A stretch of 64,000 bases of DNA, taken from contig JAREIK010005432.1 of assembly GCA_029783825.1 (NCBI GenBank), forward strand, positions 1-64,000. The letters run 5' to 3'. Positions 14,080 to 26,660 of the stretch are shown piece by piece. The notes under the pieces are model-generated. The model was not told the DNA's origin. It saw only the letters and a list, made by a program, of their open reading frames with translations, and searched no databases. The DNA is from Sapria himalayana. Lineage: Eukaryota > Streptophyta > Magnoliopsida > Malpighiales > Rafflesiaceae. Each line of letters opens with the position of its first letter. Position 1 is the first letter of the stretch. Both the position numbers and the translations under genes were made by a program.

Positions 14080-15260
14080 CTTTTATGCATTTATTTAATC
14101 GTATGACATTATATACAAATGTCTATACTTTAATATATATTAATGTATTACATTATATATAAACACTAATATGTTTATATAAACATATAATATTATATAT
14201 AAATATTTATACATATGTATTAATGTTTATAAATATTTATATAACATTTACATAAACCTATCCATTATATAATTTTTTATTTATCAATTATATAACATAT
14301 AAATTGTTTATACATTTTTGTAAACATTTAAATGACATTTTAATTTTTATTTAAATATATAATATTTATAATGTTTATATAATGTGATATATATATATAT
14401 ATAATAAAATTTATAAAAGTGTTACATATATATAATTATATATAAGTAACATTTAAAAAAATATTGTAAACACAAATATATCTAAACACTTTTATAATTA
14501 TATAATCATATGCCTATATAAAAAAGTATTTATAACTATATTTATAATTATGTAAACTATTTTTATAACCATATTTATAACTATACATAACTATTTTTTT
14601 AACTATATAATAATTTATAAATATAAGTATAATTCTATACACCAATATTTCTAACAAAATATACAATATGTATAATAATATATAGCTATATATAATTGTA
14701 TTTTACTAAATGTATTACTATAAAAACATTATATATAATTATATCTTTAACTACATACATATTTATAACTATATGTGTATAACTATATATAAAATTTGTA
14801 TAACTATGTAACACTCTATATAATTAAATATAACTATATTTGTATCTATATATGCATATATGTATTCATATAATAAAATCTTAATATTTGTTTATAACAT
14901 TGTATATATTTATGTAAAACTACTTATAACTACTTGTAAGAATTATCTATATATAACTATATGTTTAACTATATATAACTCTATTTTTAACTATATATAA
15001 TATAGGTATAAGAACATATAACTATAAATAATTGTATTTGACTAAATGTATAACTAAAATAACATTATACAAAACAATATTTAAATATATATACCTATAT
15101 TTATAAATATAAGTATAACTATATGTATAACACATATAAGTATATTTATAATTACTGTATAACAACATACATCATTATGTTTAACTATGTGTATAACTAT
15201 TTAATATTTTTGTATAACTATATAAAACTCTAAATAATTATAATATAACTATATGAGGCA
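14080..15260. repeat. TATA-rich degenerate tandem repeats inside EA
   Basis: More than 1 kb of variants of ATAACTATATATAA and TATAAATGTTTATA. The same motif in reverse orientation (TATAGTTATACATA) fills 51400-54470 of the oppositely oriented EB. It is therefore an internal, element-specific repeat rather than host satellite DNA. No open frame. Confidence 0.8.
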
Positions 15261-16905
15261 TGATTTTTTTTCCTACAATTTTTTTGTAGCTTGTGGAGAT
15301 TGAACTTACAACCTCCAAGGAGGCTCACTTCTATCTCAAGAATTAGTTTATTGAGCCTTTGGTTTTTGATGTGTAAATATATATACATATTCATTTAATT
15401 GATGTTTATTAAATATATATATATATATATATATATAGTTTTAATTAAAAAATAAATATATATTGTTTTTTGTGGGTATATATATATTTTTTATTGAACA
15501 CATGTGGAATAATGTTAAAAAATATTGATTAATATCCAAGCTCAGTTAAATTTTAAAAAAACTGAGACATGAATATTAACAAACATATCAAGTATCATTG
15601 AACTTAATTGAATTTTAATTTAAACTATTTATTCATATTAAAAAATTTGTTACATTTAAAAAAATTGTAATAAATCAAATTAAATATAATTCATCAATAT
15701 ATATATGGAATAATTTGTATATCATAAGAATGCATCAAAATACTTTGTTTTTGTTATTCTAATTGAATTTTGATTATTATCAAACATTATTACTAATAAA
15801 TGAGAATTGTTAAAATATTATCATATGCTTATTAAATAATTATTATAAAGCATTGAAATACAACAATAATTATTTTTTTATAGTCCTCAATTAAAATTAA
15901 ATAATATTTAACTTTTTATTTTGAGTGTCGACAAGATCATTATAACTGCTAAGGATTTGTTTTGATTTTGCTGTTTGTTATTTTGAAATTCTTCTTCTAC
16001 CTTAACTATTAGCATATATTGCATTTTCCATTGAAATTATATAGTGATATTTGTATGTGAATGTTATCGTGTAATGTGAAGTTATTACCACAAGTAAATA
16101 TATGACCGAAGATCCTCCTCATGCACACAATTTTAATCTTGAAGTTTATAGTAAATCATTACAAGTACTAAAATCATTAATCACAAGTATATAAGTGATG
16201 GTTATATCAATAATTTTTGCTAAATTAATAATTTCCCATCCTTCATATTTATTAGGTATTAATTGAGGCGTACGTAAGTTTTAATTTCCAAACTATCCTT
16301 TGATGCAGTTTTCCACAAATAATATTAATATTAATGATATGTAATTTTTTGTCTAATTAGTTTAAATTTGTAAGGCTAGGAATCTGTAATTGTAGCTTGC
16401 TTCATATCTATGTTTTCTAGTGGAACACTTTGTATGATATGTTTTCAATTCCAAATATGTTTTTGTACATGTCTTAATTCTTCATTAATTCATTAGCCAA
16501 GAGTTCTTGAAATTGGATATCAATTCCATTAATTTATTCTTTTTTATATTCAAAGATGGAGTAGAATCACAGTAAAAATTATGCTATTTGATCATCATTG
16601 AGGTGTGAGAAGCTCACTCCTTCAATTTTCAATTTATTTTTTTTTTGCTTTCCTTTCTTGTCTATTCACATATTTTTCTCCCTTCATCTAGTAATAGCTG
16701 ATATCTATTAATCTTTTCCATTCTAAAAAAATGCATTATCTATTAATGCAGATTCTGCAAATGCATAGCCTCGATATTCACAATATTTAATCTTTAAATA
16801 ATCATCTATAAGTAATTTTATTTAATAAGTAGTATATTTTGAAGTAATTATGTGTTTCATTCAAAATAATGATTGAGCATTATTCTTTGTAAATAAAACA
16901 GGAAA
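15261..16905 (+). other. EA leader region upstream of TNP2
   Basis: AT-rich non-coding DNA ending in a pyrimidine-rich block (16600-16685, with TTTGCTTTCCTTTCTTG) and a likely splice acceptor, AAAACAG, just before the TNP2 start at 16906. The block is homologous, in reverse, to 50600-50710 of EB. It probably held the 5' untranslated exon and promoter of the element. An (AT)n run lies at 15413-15436. Nothing else is recognised. Confidence 0.5.
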
Positions 16906-19900
16906 ATGAGTTCAGATCATCAGTGGATGAACAAAAGGTTTATGAATGGAATTTTGAATCAAGAATTTTTGAGTGAGCTTGAAACTTTCATCAACTTTGT
17001 GTGTAGTCAATTGAAATGGATTGATGGAGAAAAAATTAAGTGTCCATGTAATAACCGCAAGTGTCAGAATTTTTTTTATGATGTAAATATAAGATACATT
17101 TCACTAAATATGGATTAGTACCAAATTATTTTGTTTGATTTATCATGGGGAAAGTACAATGGCTCTTAACATTGACCAAAATAAGGATATTGAATCATTT
17201 TCATGTTGTGAAGAAACATCAAACACATACCATAGAATGGTCATGGAAACTACTGGTGCTTGCTTCAATATAGATTACATGGATGAACCACCAAATCCTG
17301 AAGCTCAAAAATTTTATGAAATGCTTAAAGTTGTAGATAATCAGTTGTGGCTCATTGTAAAACACATTCACAATTGTCACCTGTGGCTCGACTAATGACA
17401 TGAAGTTAGAAAATCATATGTTTGAGAAATTATTTGATCAGGTAACAGAACTGATGAAAGAGATTATTCCGAATAATAATTTTTCACGAACAACTTTTAC
17501 AAAACTAAAAGTTACTATGAGGTACGGGTCTATCAGTGAAAAAATTGTTGTTCCAATGGATGTATGTTATATTGAGGTGGTGATAGTGATTTAATTAGCA
17601 GTAAGTTTTGTGATCATTTTTAGTTTAAGAAGTCACCTTGTATTGAAGATATGGGACAAAAGATGAAAGTGCATTAAATAAGATGTTATACTTTCCTATA
17701 ATTCCTTGATTACAGAGACTATATGCATCAAATGCTACATCAAATGATATGATGTGGCATTTTGAGCTTGAGGTTGAAGAAGGTTGATTCATCATCCATT
17801 AGATTCAATTGCTTGTGAGATTGGGTCGGCATTGATGGATTTCAACCATTTGGCCAATCTAGACAATACTATTCAACATGGCTAGTGATAGTGACACCTT
17901 ATAATTTTCCTTCGTGGTTGTGTATGAAGGAGTAATATATGTTTTTGTCAATATTAGTTCCATGGAAAAAATCTGAAAGACATGCTGGATGTTTTCTTAC
18001 AGACCCATATAGTAGTGTTAAATAATTTGTGGGATGTTGGTGTGAATACATATGTCATCTCAAAGAAGCAAAATTTTATTATGCGGGCAGCCCTTATGTG
18101 GATGGTAAGTGACTTTTTTTCATATTCAATGTTGTCTGATTGGAGTACTGTAGGATGATATGAATGTTCATATTGCATGAAAAATTCAGATGCATTTACC
18201 CTCAATTAAGTGGTAAATAGTTATGGTTTGATAATCATCATAATTTTCTACCTACGAATCATTATTCCATAGAAATAAAATATTTCAAAAAAATAAAATA
18301 TTGATGATAGTTGCACTAGAGGTTAGTTCAGGAGATAAAATTTTACAGAGATTCAGAGTTTGGGTCTAAAGAATGTGACTGAAAAGGATACTATTAGAAC
18401 TAATAGACCAATATGCAATATATTTGGATGGAGGAAATGCAATACTTTTTGGGATGTGCCTTATTGGAAGTCCAATTTAATTCATCATAACTTGGATGTA
18501 ATGAATATTGAAAAAATTTGTTTGACAATGTTTTCAACACTATCCTTAATATAGACGGAAAACAAAATACACTTTAAAATCAAGACAAGAATTGAATGAT
18601 TACTATCGCATCTTGAATTGAAACTTAACGAGACAACAAAAATTTTTAAAGCTTGTTACACACTTGATAAGAAGGTAAGATAGATATTGTGAATGGGTTA
18701 AAAATTCAAATTTTCTGATAGATATGTGTCAAATATGGGTAGATGTGTGGATATAAAGAATCTTAAGTTATTTGGAATGAAAAGTCATGACTATCATGTA
18801 TTTATGCATAGATTAATACCAATTGCATTCCTGAATTACTTCCCCTAAGTGTTTGGAAGGTCCTTATAGAAGTTAGTTTTTCTTCAAACAGCTAACTGCC
18901 ACGACAATCAAAATAGATGACATGGTGAGGCTGGAGAATGACATACTAGTTATTCTTTGTAAGCTTGAATGGATATACTCACCGAGCTTTTTTGACTCAA
19001 TGGAGTATTTGTCATTTCATTTGGCATATGAAGCAAGGATAGCAAGGCAGTACAATAGGTGGATGTATCCTTTTGACAGGTAAATACATATAAGTCGTTA
19101 TGTTTTATTATTTCAAACATAAAGTAATATTGTAATTTAATATAATTGAAACCTACCATTTTGGTTGTAGGTATCTTTGTAAATTGAAATTGAATATTAG
19201 AAACAAGGAAAAAGTTGAAAGTTCAATTTGCAATGCATATTTAGTAGAAGAAGCACCATCTTTTTGTTATTATTATTTTGAGGATCATATTAATACAAAG
19301 ATTAGAAATGTGCCTCGAAATTATGAAGGTCATGTGTCGGTAGAAGATAATTCTATGGACAAGCTATCTATCTTCAAGCCCCTGAAGAGCATTTGGAAGA
19401 GCAAAGAAAGATGTATGACAAATGAGAGTACAAAGCAACCTAGAGCTATGTTTTACTAATTGTGAAAAGGTTGCACCATATATTACTATATATACCCAAA
19501 ATGGTTGTAGGTTTAATCAGTGTAATTTTTTTTAATAGGAATAATTAAAAATTGATATACATTTTTCTTCATCTATTTATATTTGTGCTATTTATGTTGA
19601 GCAGTTAAAAAAATAGGCAACAATAATTTCCAGCAATGAGGTCAATTATATGCTATAATAGATTTTCTGAATTGGTTCAAAAACTATGTGAGAATTATTA
19701 AGTTTTAATTATTTGAAAATTTTAATTTATTAGTATTTTTTAGTTGTTAACATCATTTGTTTAATTAATGCAACAGGTAAATGATCCTTCAATTGGAAAT
19801 TCTAATATTTTCATTTAGATCTAAGTAAAGGCCCATTTAGATATTGAAAACTATCCTGGTATTTTGTCAATGGATATAAATTTCTCACAATTGGGCATAG

Positions 19901-20515
19901 TTCTTCTAAAGCAATAATGAATAATGGTGTATGCATTAATGGCTCAGGTTATAGTGCAGATGAGATTGATTATTATGGTCAACTCACAAAAGTTATTGAG
20001 TTGGAGTATCCTCGACTTGAAAATAATAGGATTGTATTATTAAAGTGTGAGTGGTTTGATCCTACACGAAATGTGGGTACAAAGATTCATTCGGATTTAA
20101 GCTAATGATGTTAACCATAAACACATATATAATCGATATGAGCCTTTATTATGGTAGTTCAGGCCACTCAGTATATTATTATCATATCTAAGTTTATCTC
20201 GTGATAAGAGTGATTGGTGGATGATTTGCAAAATCAAAGCTCGATTAATTTTTGAAGTACTAACATCTCAAGAAAGAAGTACAAACTTAGCTATTGCATC
20301 GGTATTCCAAAAGATGATATATATAATATTATGCCAATGCATGTAGATGAAAACCTAGAAAATTTAGTGACTCAAATAGTGGCATAATAGAAATTGAAGA
20401 TGAATAATTTCTATCTGAAGATGAGCTGGAACGTCCATCAGAATCAGATGAAATCAGAAGATCCATTGGATGATGATAGTGATGCTGATAATTTAACATT
20501 TATGATTATTTTATA
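16906..20515 (+). pseudogene. CACTA transposase TNP2-like pseudogene (copy A)
   Basis: TNP2-type proteins are the DDE transposases of plant En/Spm elements. Domains in order: transposase-associated N-terminal domain (16906-17118; WMNKRFMNG, INFVCSQ, KIKCPCN); linker 17135-17594 (IYHGESTM, DEPPNPEAQKFYEML, ENHMFEKLFDQVTELMK); catalytic TNP2 core remnants 17900-18290 (PSWLCMKE, MFLSILVPWK, FDNHHNFLPTNH); DUF4218-like part 18895-19459 (DDMVRLENDI, CNAYLVEEAPSFC) with a typical intron at about 19081-19170; DUF4216-like part 19910-20105 (GYSADEIDYYGQL); acidic tail near 20400-20510. The start follows a likely leader acceptor. A 1-base loss near 17100 and a TGA in place of a conserved Trp codon near 17136 break the N-terminus, and many further stops follow. 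Copy B at 46745-50436 confirms the gene structure. Confidence 0.9.
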
Positions 20516-20637
20516 ATATTATACTATCAAAGACTTTTTATTTTGATGAAATCTTTTGGTGTGTATTATTCTTAGATGCATGGTTGTTCATCATATCTCT
20601 ATTATTTGTTCTATTTTTTATTTTTTGTATAGTAGAT

Positions 20638-22500
20638 GGCACATAAAGGACGTGGTCATTGCGGAGGTGGACGTGGATGTAGAAATGAATGAAATTCATC
20701 TTGTATTTTACATCACATTGCAAATTTAGTAGCATTAAATACCAACCATATCCAAACTTCAACATCACAATCACCATCTCCATTTCCATCACATCACCAT
20801 CATTGACACCTCTACCATCACCTTTATTAGATATAAGCCCACCACTCATTGCCTCTCTACACACACTTTTGATCCATTAGCTATTTCTACACTAGCATTT
20901 ATACCGACAGTTCCCCCATTTACAACACCATCATCATCAAATACTGCCTTCCTCTACATTCAATGCTAGGTTAGTAATTGAGATTGTGGTTGGAAGGTAT
21001 ATGAAATATGTAAATATTACTTGAATAAAAATTATGATGTTTCTTTTAGTGGTGTTTTATATATATTATTGATTTTCTTGTTTTTAATGTTATGTATTTA
21101 TTTGTATAGTTTTATTCCATATCACAAGTGTTATATATTAAAGTCTTTCAAAAAAATGATCGATTCTAAAGCATTTTTGTGGAAGAAGTTTTGGAATCGA
21201 CAAGGGATTTAATTTTAATGACTTTCAGATAAAAACAATGAATAAAAGTATTGAAAATTATTTATTAATTAGTTAACTACTATGTTGGTTATTATTCAAG
21301 CAGTAAATAATAATGTCATTGTTATTAATATCAATTTTTGGTTATTTTTCTATATGTAGAATTAGTGCACATGGGTACCCAAATTTGATGGAAATATAAA
21401 GCTATTGTGGGAGAGCAAAGCTACTAAATGGTATTTAGATTTTGTCTATAAATTGAAGAATCTAAATGATAGGTCATATTTTATATCTGAGGATGACTGG
21501 TTTGAGTGTCTTAAGCATTGGGAGGAGCCAGATGTGAAAAAAAAATAAGAGATTGCTAGCAAAAATCGAGGGACTGAGTTAGCCATACTCGGTACGGAAT
21601 GTCTCGCCACACAATAGGGTCAAAGTCGAGCATTGAGCATGCTCGAGATTTTGTATAATTTTAAAGTTTAAAACATTTATATATTTAGTAGTTTTCTAAT
21701 AGTCCAAATAAATCAATTTGTGGATGGTTTTATTAATTTTGTTTAAATTTTTTAACTTTTTTTTAATTTATAAATACATACTCTAGGCTGGAGAATTGGG
21801 TCGAGATCTTAATTTTTATGAAATTTTCAGAGGATGCATGTGAAGAAAGCGGAGGTCAGTTTGTTGACAACAAGTCTCAGATTATTTCTATAAGAATCTA
21901 TTATTTAATAAAATTTTATAATACTATAGTAAATTTTGAAACTAGTTTGGAATCCAAAATATTAAATTTATTTTATGTATATCTAGAAAATTAATTTTTT
22001 TCTATTTTTTCATAGGAACTCATGGAGGAGGTGTGTGAGGTGCTTCTCAAAAAGTTGAGGCTTCTATGGATCTTCAACCAATTGACTATGGTCCTATCTA
22101 TTTGGAAATCATAAGGTCATAATAAAGACCGAGTGTGTGGCATCGGCTTGATGGGAGTTACATTTTGAAGCAGTTGTGCTTCTAATTCATTTGTTACAGC
22201 TGTGGTGGGTTAGGTAGTCGAACAACAAGTAATGGAAACAGCAGTGAATGTTTTGAAGTTATGGACCAAAATGAAAGACAATGATGAGTATATTTTTCAT
22301 TTGAAGGAAGAAATACAAGAAATTAAAGAAGTGAAGGATGAGCACATTACTCATTTGAAGGAAGAAATGCAAAAAATGAAAGACATGATTGAAGAGATGA
22401 ACGAATTGATTGATGAGATGAAAAAAAGTTAAGAATGTAATGCAACAGCAGATCACCTATATGGATTCACAGTTAGCTACCTTGACAGACAGATAGCATT
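20638..22500 (+). pseudogene. CACTA second gene (Ptta/En/Spm-type, coiled-coil DNA-binding protein), copy A
   Basis: The second gene of plant CACTA elements, comparable in role to TNPA, which binds subterminal repeats. It begins with ATGGCACATAAAGGACG (20638) and a Gly/Arg-rich start (GRGHCGGGRGC). It continues with a His/Pro/Ser-rich low-complexity part, then a conserved segment near 21110-21212 (SFKKMIDSKAFLWKKFWNR) and W-containing segments near 21370-21540. It ends in a Glu/Lys coiled coil at 22232-22432 (HLKEEIQEIKEVKDEH and similar). Several frameshifts and stops separate these pieces. Introns are likely near 21240-21360 and 21660-21785. The homologue in EB (44690-46626, minus) shares both ends. 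The functional role is inferred from family position and the coiled coil. Confidence 0.8.
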
Positions 22501-23296
22501 CTAAGAACTAGCTGAGAAACCACATAGGAGAGGCTAACAAAATGCACCAACTAATAATGAGGATGGATTTGTATCAGAATTTTTCTCAATGATTTTTGAT
22601 TTTTTTCAATGTGTAACTAAAGGATGAGCCTTTTTTGGTGGTATCATTTTTATTTATACTAGTTTTGTTTTATGTTTTTTCTGATTAACCTAACTATGAA
22701 TCTTTGCAGGACATCTGATGTGAGACACACGAATAAATTATGATTCAATGCCTTAAGACTTTGTCATGGTTCTTCCTATGGATGGGTTCAATCTTTACCA
22801 TCTATGCAAGATAAAAAGGTGGCTAAGCTATTATTAACTTCATTATTTATAAAATATTTTATTTTTTTACTCTCTCTCTCTCTCTCTAAACATCATTCCT
22901 AGCCATCTTATAGATATTTTTGGAGTGGTATGACTATCAACTCAGATTTGTGTTCTTTCATGTCTATAATTACAATTTTTATATATTTCTGAATGTGTAT
23001 TGTTTTAATAGAGTGCATATTGTTTTTATGGAGTGTATATTAAATTATTTACAGCCATGGATGTGTATTCAATGAAATATTTTGTAGTTAGGTTGTCACA
23101 TACAATGAAGTAATGGTGCTAGCTTCGAACCAAGAGAAGAACCATATAGTAACAGAAACTATAGGGATGATGGACTAACACAATGAATCTAAGCAATTGT
23201 AATCTTTGGTCCAAGCACATGGAGAGGAAAAGAAATGTTCTAGGAAAGCCACACGGAAGCAATGCCACAGGGAGTGGCAGGGTACGGTAGCCCCAT
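22501..23296 (+). other. EA 3' untranslated region
   Basis: Non-coding. The probable 3' UTR intron acceptor TCTTTGCAG near 22710 and the exon after it align with EB, minus strand, around 44540-44400. A (TC)n run lies at about 22873-22886. The last segment (about 23200-23296) is less AT-rich and stops abruptly at the TCTA array, which marks a rearrangement border. Confidence 0.5.
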
Positions 23297-24178
23297 TATC
23301 TATTTATTTATCTATCTGTCTATCTGTCTATCCATCTATTTGTCTATCTGACTTTCTATCTATCTATCTATCTATCCATCGATCTATCTATCTATCTATC
23401 TATCTGTCTGTCTATCATTTGTCTATATATCTATCTATCTATCTATCTATATATTTGTCTATTTGTATATCTGTCTATATATCTATCTATCTTTCTATAT
23501 GTCTATATGCCTATGTGTCTATTTATCTATCAGTCTATCTAGAAATCTTTTATTTATCTATCTATCTATATGTCTGTATATCTATCTGAATATCTGACTA
23601 TCTATCTATCTGGCTATTTGGCTATAGTCAATCTATCTATCTATCAATATGTCAATATGTCTATTTTTCTTTATATCTATCTATCGATTTTTTATCTACC
23701 TATTTGTCTATCAAACTATTTATCTATCTATCTGTATATCTATTTATATATATATATATATCTAACTATCAATCTATCTATATATATGTCTATCAGTCTA
23801 TATATCTATCTAAATCTCTATTTATCTATTTATGAATCTATCTATTTATGTGTCTACTTGCGGACCTATCTACACATCTATCTATATATCTATCTGTCTA
23901 TATGTCTATCTGCCTATCTATCTATCTACCTATCTATTTATCTATCTATCTGTCAATCTGTCTATCTATCTATCTATTTGCTTATCTATCTATCTATCTT
24001 TCTATTTCTCTATATGTCTATATTTCTATCTATCTATCTATTAATCTGTTTATATCTATCTCTCTATCTATCTCTCTATCTCTTTATCTATCTATCTATC
24101 TGTTTATCTCTCTATCTGACTATCTGTTTTATTTGTCTAATTGGCCATATGCCTATCATATATTTATCTATCTATTTA
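23297..24178 (-). repeat. TCTA tetranucleotide array (opposite polarity), 0.9 kb
   Basis: The same degenerate tetranucleotide as the GATA arrays, but with the pyrimidine strand on top. It ends in TTA immediately before CACTAC at 24179. With the adjoining 3'-end arm it mirrors the arrangement at 33191 (3' end followed by GATA). This suggests that end plus array was copied as an inverted duplication. The long Tyr-Leu-Ser-Ile open frames here are not genes. Confidence 0.95.
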
Positions 24179-24832
24179 CACTACAAGATAACCCCAATAG
24201 CCAAAGAAATTTTCCTAGCTATTTGGGCTTATTGTGTCTTTAAAATAGAATAATGATGGCTTAATGACGAAAATATTCTCTAGCTAAGTGATCGTTACAA
24301 AATATTAACGAGAACAAAATTTTCCTAGCAAATTTTTTAACTTGGAAATTCCCTAGCTAATTATATTTTTTCTCTTGCTAATTTTTAATCATAATTAAAA
24401 TAGTAATTATAATTTTTGATTGAATATGTACAAAAAATTTCCTAGCTAAATTAGAAGGGAAAAATCCATAGCTATTTTTACTTCAAATGCTATTTTTCAC
24501 AATTTTATTTTTTTACAAAAAAATTTGATTACATATTTTTAAATTTTTATATTAATTTAATAAAACATTTACTATAAACCATTATTTATATTTACAAAAA
24601 GTATTAGTTAATAAATTTTTCTAATACAATCGTTACATAGTTAAACTAAAACATTACATAGGTATATATTTATTTAAAACTAAATCATCATTCTCATCAT
24701 TAGCTGATGCATTTGTGCTAGCCTCTCTCCTCCTTGGGAACATCTGCTAGAACTATGTGTGCTATCTCTATTTTCAAGAGCACTTACTGACTCCATATAA
24801 GGCATCTACTTTTGTATTGCATTTGGTACTGC
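24179..24832 (-). repeat. EC left inverted arm (CACTA 3' terminal region, reversed)
   Basis: Holds the terminus, AGCTAATTATATTTTTTCTC-type subterminal text, and the reversed end of the coiled-coil gene (TGACTCCATATAAGGCATCT near 24790). It aligns along its length with the reverse complement of 32596-33191, including TATTTGGGCTTA and AAAATAGAATAATGATGG near the tip (24216-24262). Confidence 0.85.
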
Positions 24833-25139
24833 TCATAAAAAGTATAGTGAACTTCCTCAACAACATAATCATCAACACTAAAATCACAAATCAAGCTACA
24901 ATAATATACTAATAAAAGGCACACTCTAAACACAAAACAAAAAACCAAGCATACATTAAGTTAAATATTACTTACTTTTTAGATGTGCTGTTGACTAGAT
25001 CTAGCAGCTAAAGCATCTACAACAAGTTTATCTCCAATTTCAAGCATTTTATCAATACCTTTTCATTTATTTTAGGGGCTGCATATACAAAACAATACTT
25101 ATCATCGAGCATTTTCGAGTCCTTTATCGATGCTTCGTC

Positions 25140-26660
25140 TGCAAATGCCAAATAGAGGATTAGATTTTTTACCAATAATATGATGAAATATAGTTATGAT
25201 AAATAAAAATAGATAAAACCAATCACAAAAATACAAGCCAGAAAAAAAATGAACCGATATAATTATCAAGAAATTATTTCAAATGTAACAAACAACATAT
25301 CAAATAACGATAATACATATTGGACATCAAAGATTTATGTTAAATAAAATATAATTTGCTTAGAGCAAGATTTAGCTATACACACATGATCGTCAATCAA
25401 ATAAACCTAATATGAACAATTTGTTATTTGTAAAAAAATATCTACCTAAAAATCACAAAAAATAGCATGTACTTAGTTATCTTATTTGGCACAAGAACCC
25501 ATCGGTTTAATTTTTATTAGTGACTCTTACCATGAGCTTTAGACTTAGTTTTAGGTTGTATTAGACACTTCCTAATTAAATCCTAAGCGATAGCCAATAC
25601 CCATCAAGCATTTTGCACATCCAAATATACAAACTACTCGCCAAAAATACCAAACTCATTTTGTGATTAACATCCAAATCCACCATACTGCCTGAGTGGC
25701 AAAATACATGGATATCAAGCCTGCATACCTAGTGTGCAACATCAACCTCCACATAATGTAATGAATTATATCACACATGCATGAAGTATGTATATGAATC
25801 AGTGTATATAATCGATCCAAGCATACCATGGTGATTGATGATTTTGGTACTTGGTAATGATTTACCACGAACATCCATATTAATACTTTCTGCATGAGTA
25901 GATCTTCACACCCATTTTTATAATTGTTGTAACACTTGACTTTACATTATATCAATAGACACAAATATCTACTATATATTTTATATAGAAAATGCAATAT
26001 ACGGTAACTCAATTTTATTATTAGAACTAGTAAGCCAAGTCTTATGAGAGAATATATAATAGCTAGGCAAGGATGAATTTGGAAAAATTAAACACCCAAT
26101 CAAAACACACACTTTTGCATTAAGATAAACGATGAAGAGTAAGGGTAGAGAGCGTATCTCAAATCAATAAAAATCTCATGGCTGAAAGGAAATCTCTCTT
26201 ACTCTACTATTAGGTTAGATGAATCCATGTCGGAGAGAGAAGCGGAGGCGCTTGATGCTAGTTCAGGGTTGTCTTGCTCTAGACAACTAGATAGTGTTTT
26301 TTTGTAGTTTTTAAATTCTCAAAATGTTATTTTTCATTATCAAATATTAATTAAACATAAATATATAAAAAACATAAAGACTCAACTTTTTTTTAATTAT
26401 CAAATTATTTTCACTAGTTCATGTGCGTTTAGCAAGGCAACACATGAAAAAAACACCTTACAATTTTTTTAATTATTAAATTAATTAAATAATAAATATA
26501 TAAACAACTTCAAAAAAAAGATGTCTGGCCTTCCAACAAGAACAAAATCAAAGGCTACAAAATTTGTAAACTTCATATAGCAAGGCACACATGAAAAAAT
26601 TATTGGTCTTCAAGCCACTCTCCTAAAAGTTATAAACACTCTTTAATGTTTATATATATA
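25140..26660. other. EC interior, CACTA 5'-leader-like segment
   Basis: About 25650-25850 and 26090-26290 align with EB 56890-57290: shared TATATCACACATGCATGAAG-like text, AGCATACCATGGTGA, and ATTAAGATAAACGATGAAGA. No coding region is recognised. The 79-aa frame at 25656-25895 has no domain. The segment is element leader or promoter DNA, joined here to the wrong end. Confidence 0.55.

Larger units (their letters stand above)
12159..23296 (+). mobile_element. EA: rearranged autonomous-type CACTA (En/Spm) transposon, 5' end and both genes
   Basis: The left terminus CACTACAAAAAATGTC at 12159, preceded by ATA, is followed by AGCTAGGGA/TCCCTAGCT subterminal repeats to about 12640. These are the presumed binding sites for the element's second protein. 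Inside are TATA-rich repeats (14080-15260), the TNP2 pseudogene and the coiled-coil gene, in the usual CACTA order. A 3' untranslated exon follows (acceptor TTTGCAG near 22710) and has a homologous counterpart in EB near 44540. No 3' terminus is found before the TCTA array at 23297. The first later GTAGTG with 3'-type subterminal sequence is at 33191, also flanked by ATA. EA may therefore formally extend to 33191, with EC and the TCTA array as a rearranged insert. Both genes are broken, so it cannot move by itself. Confidence 0.85.

Noticed and set aside
20538..20880. 108-aa minus frame and 63-aa plus frame
   Set aside because: They lie on the low-complexity His/Ser/Pro part of the CACTA second gene. 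The minus frame is its shadow and the plus frame is a fragment of that pseudogene.
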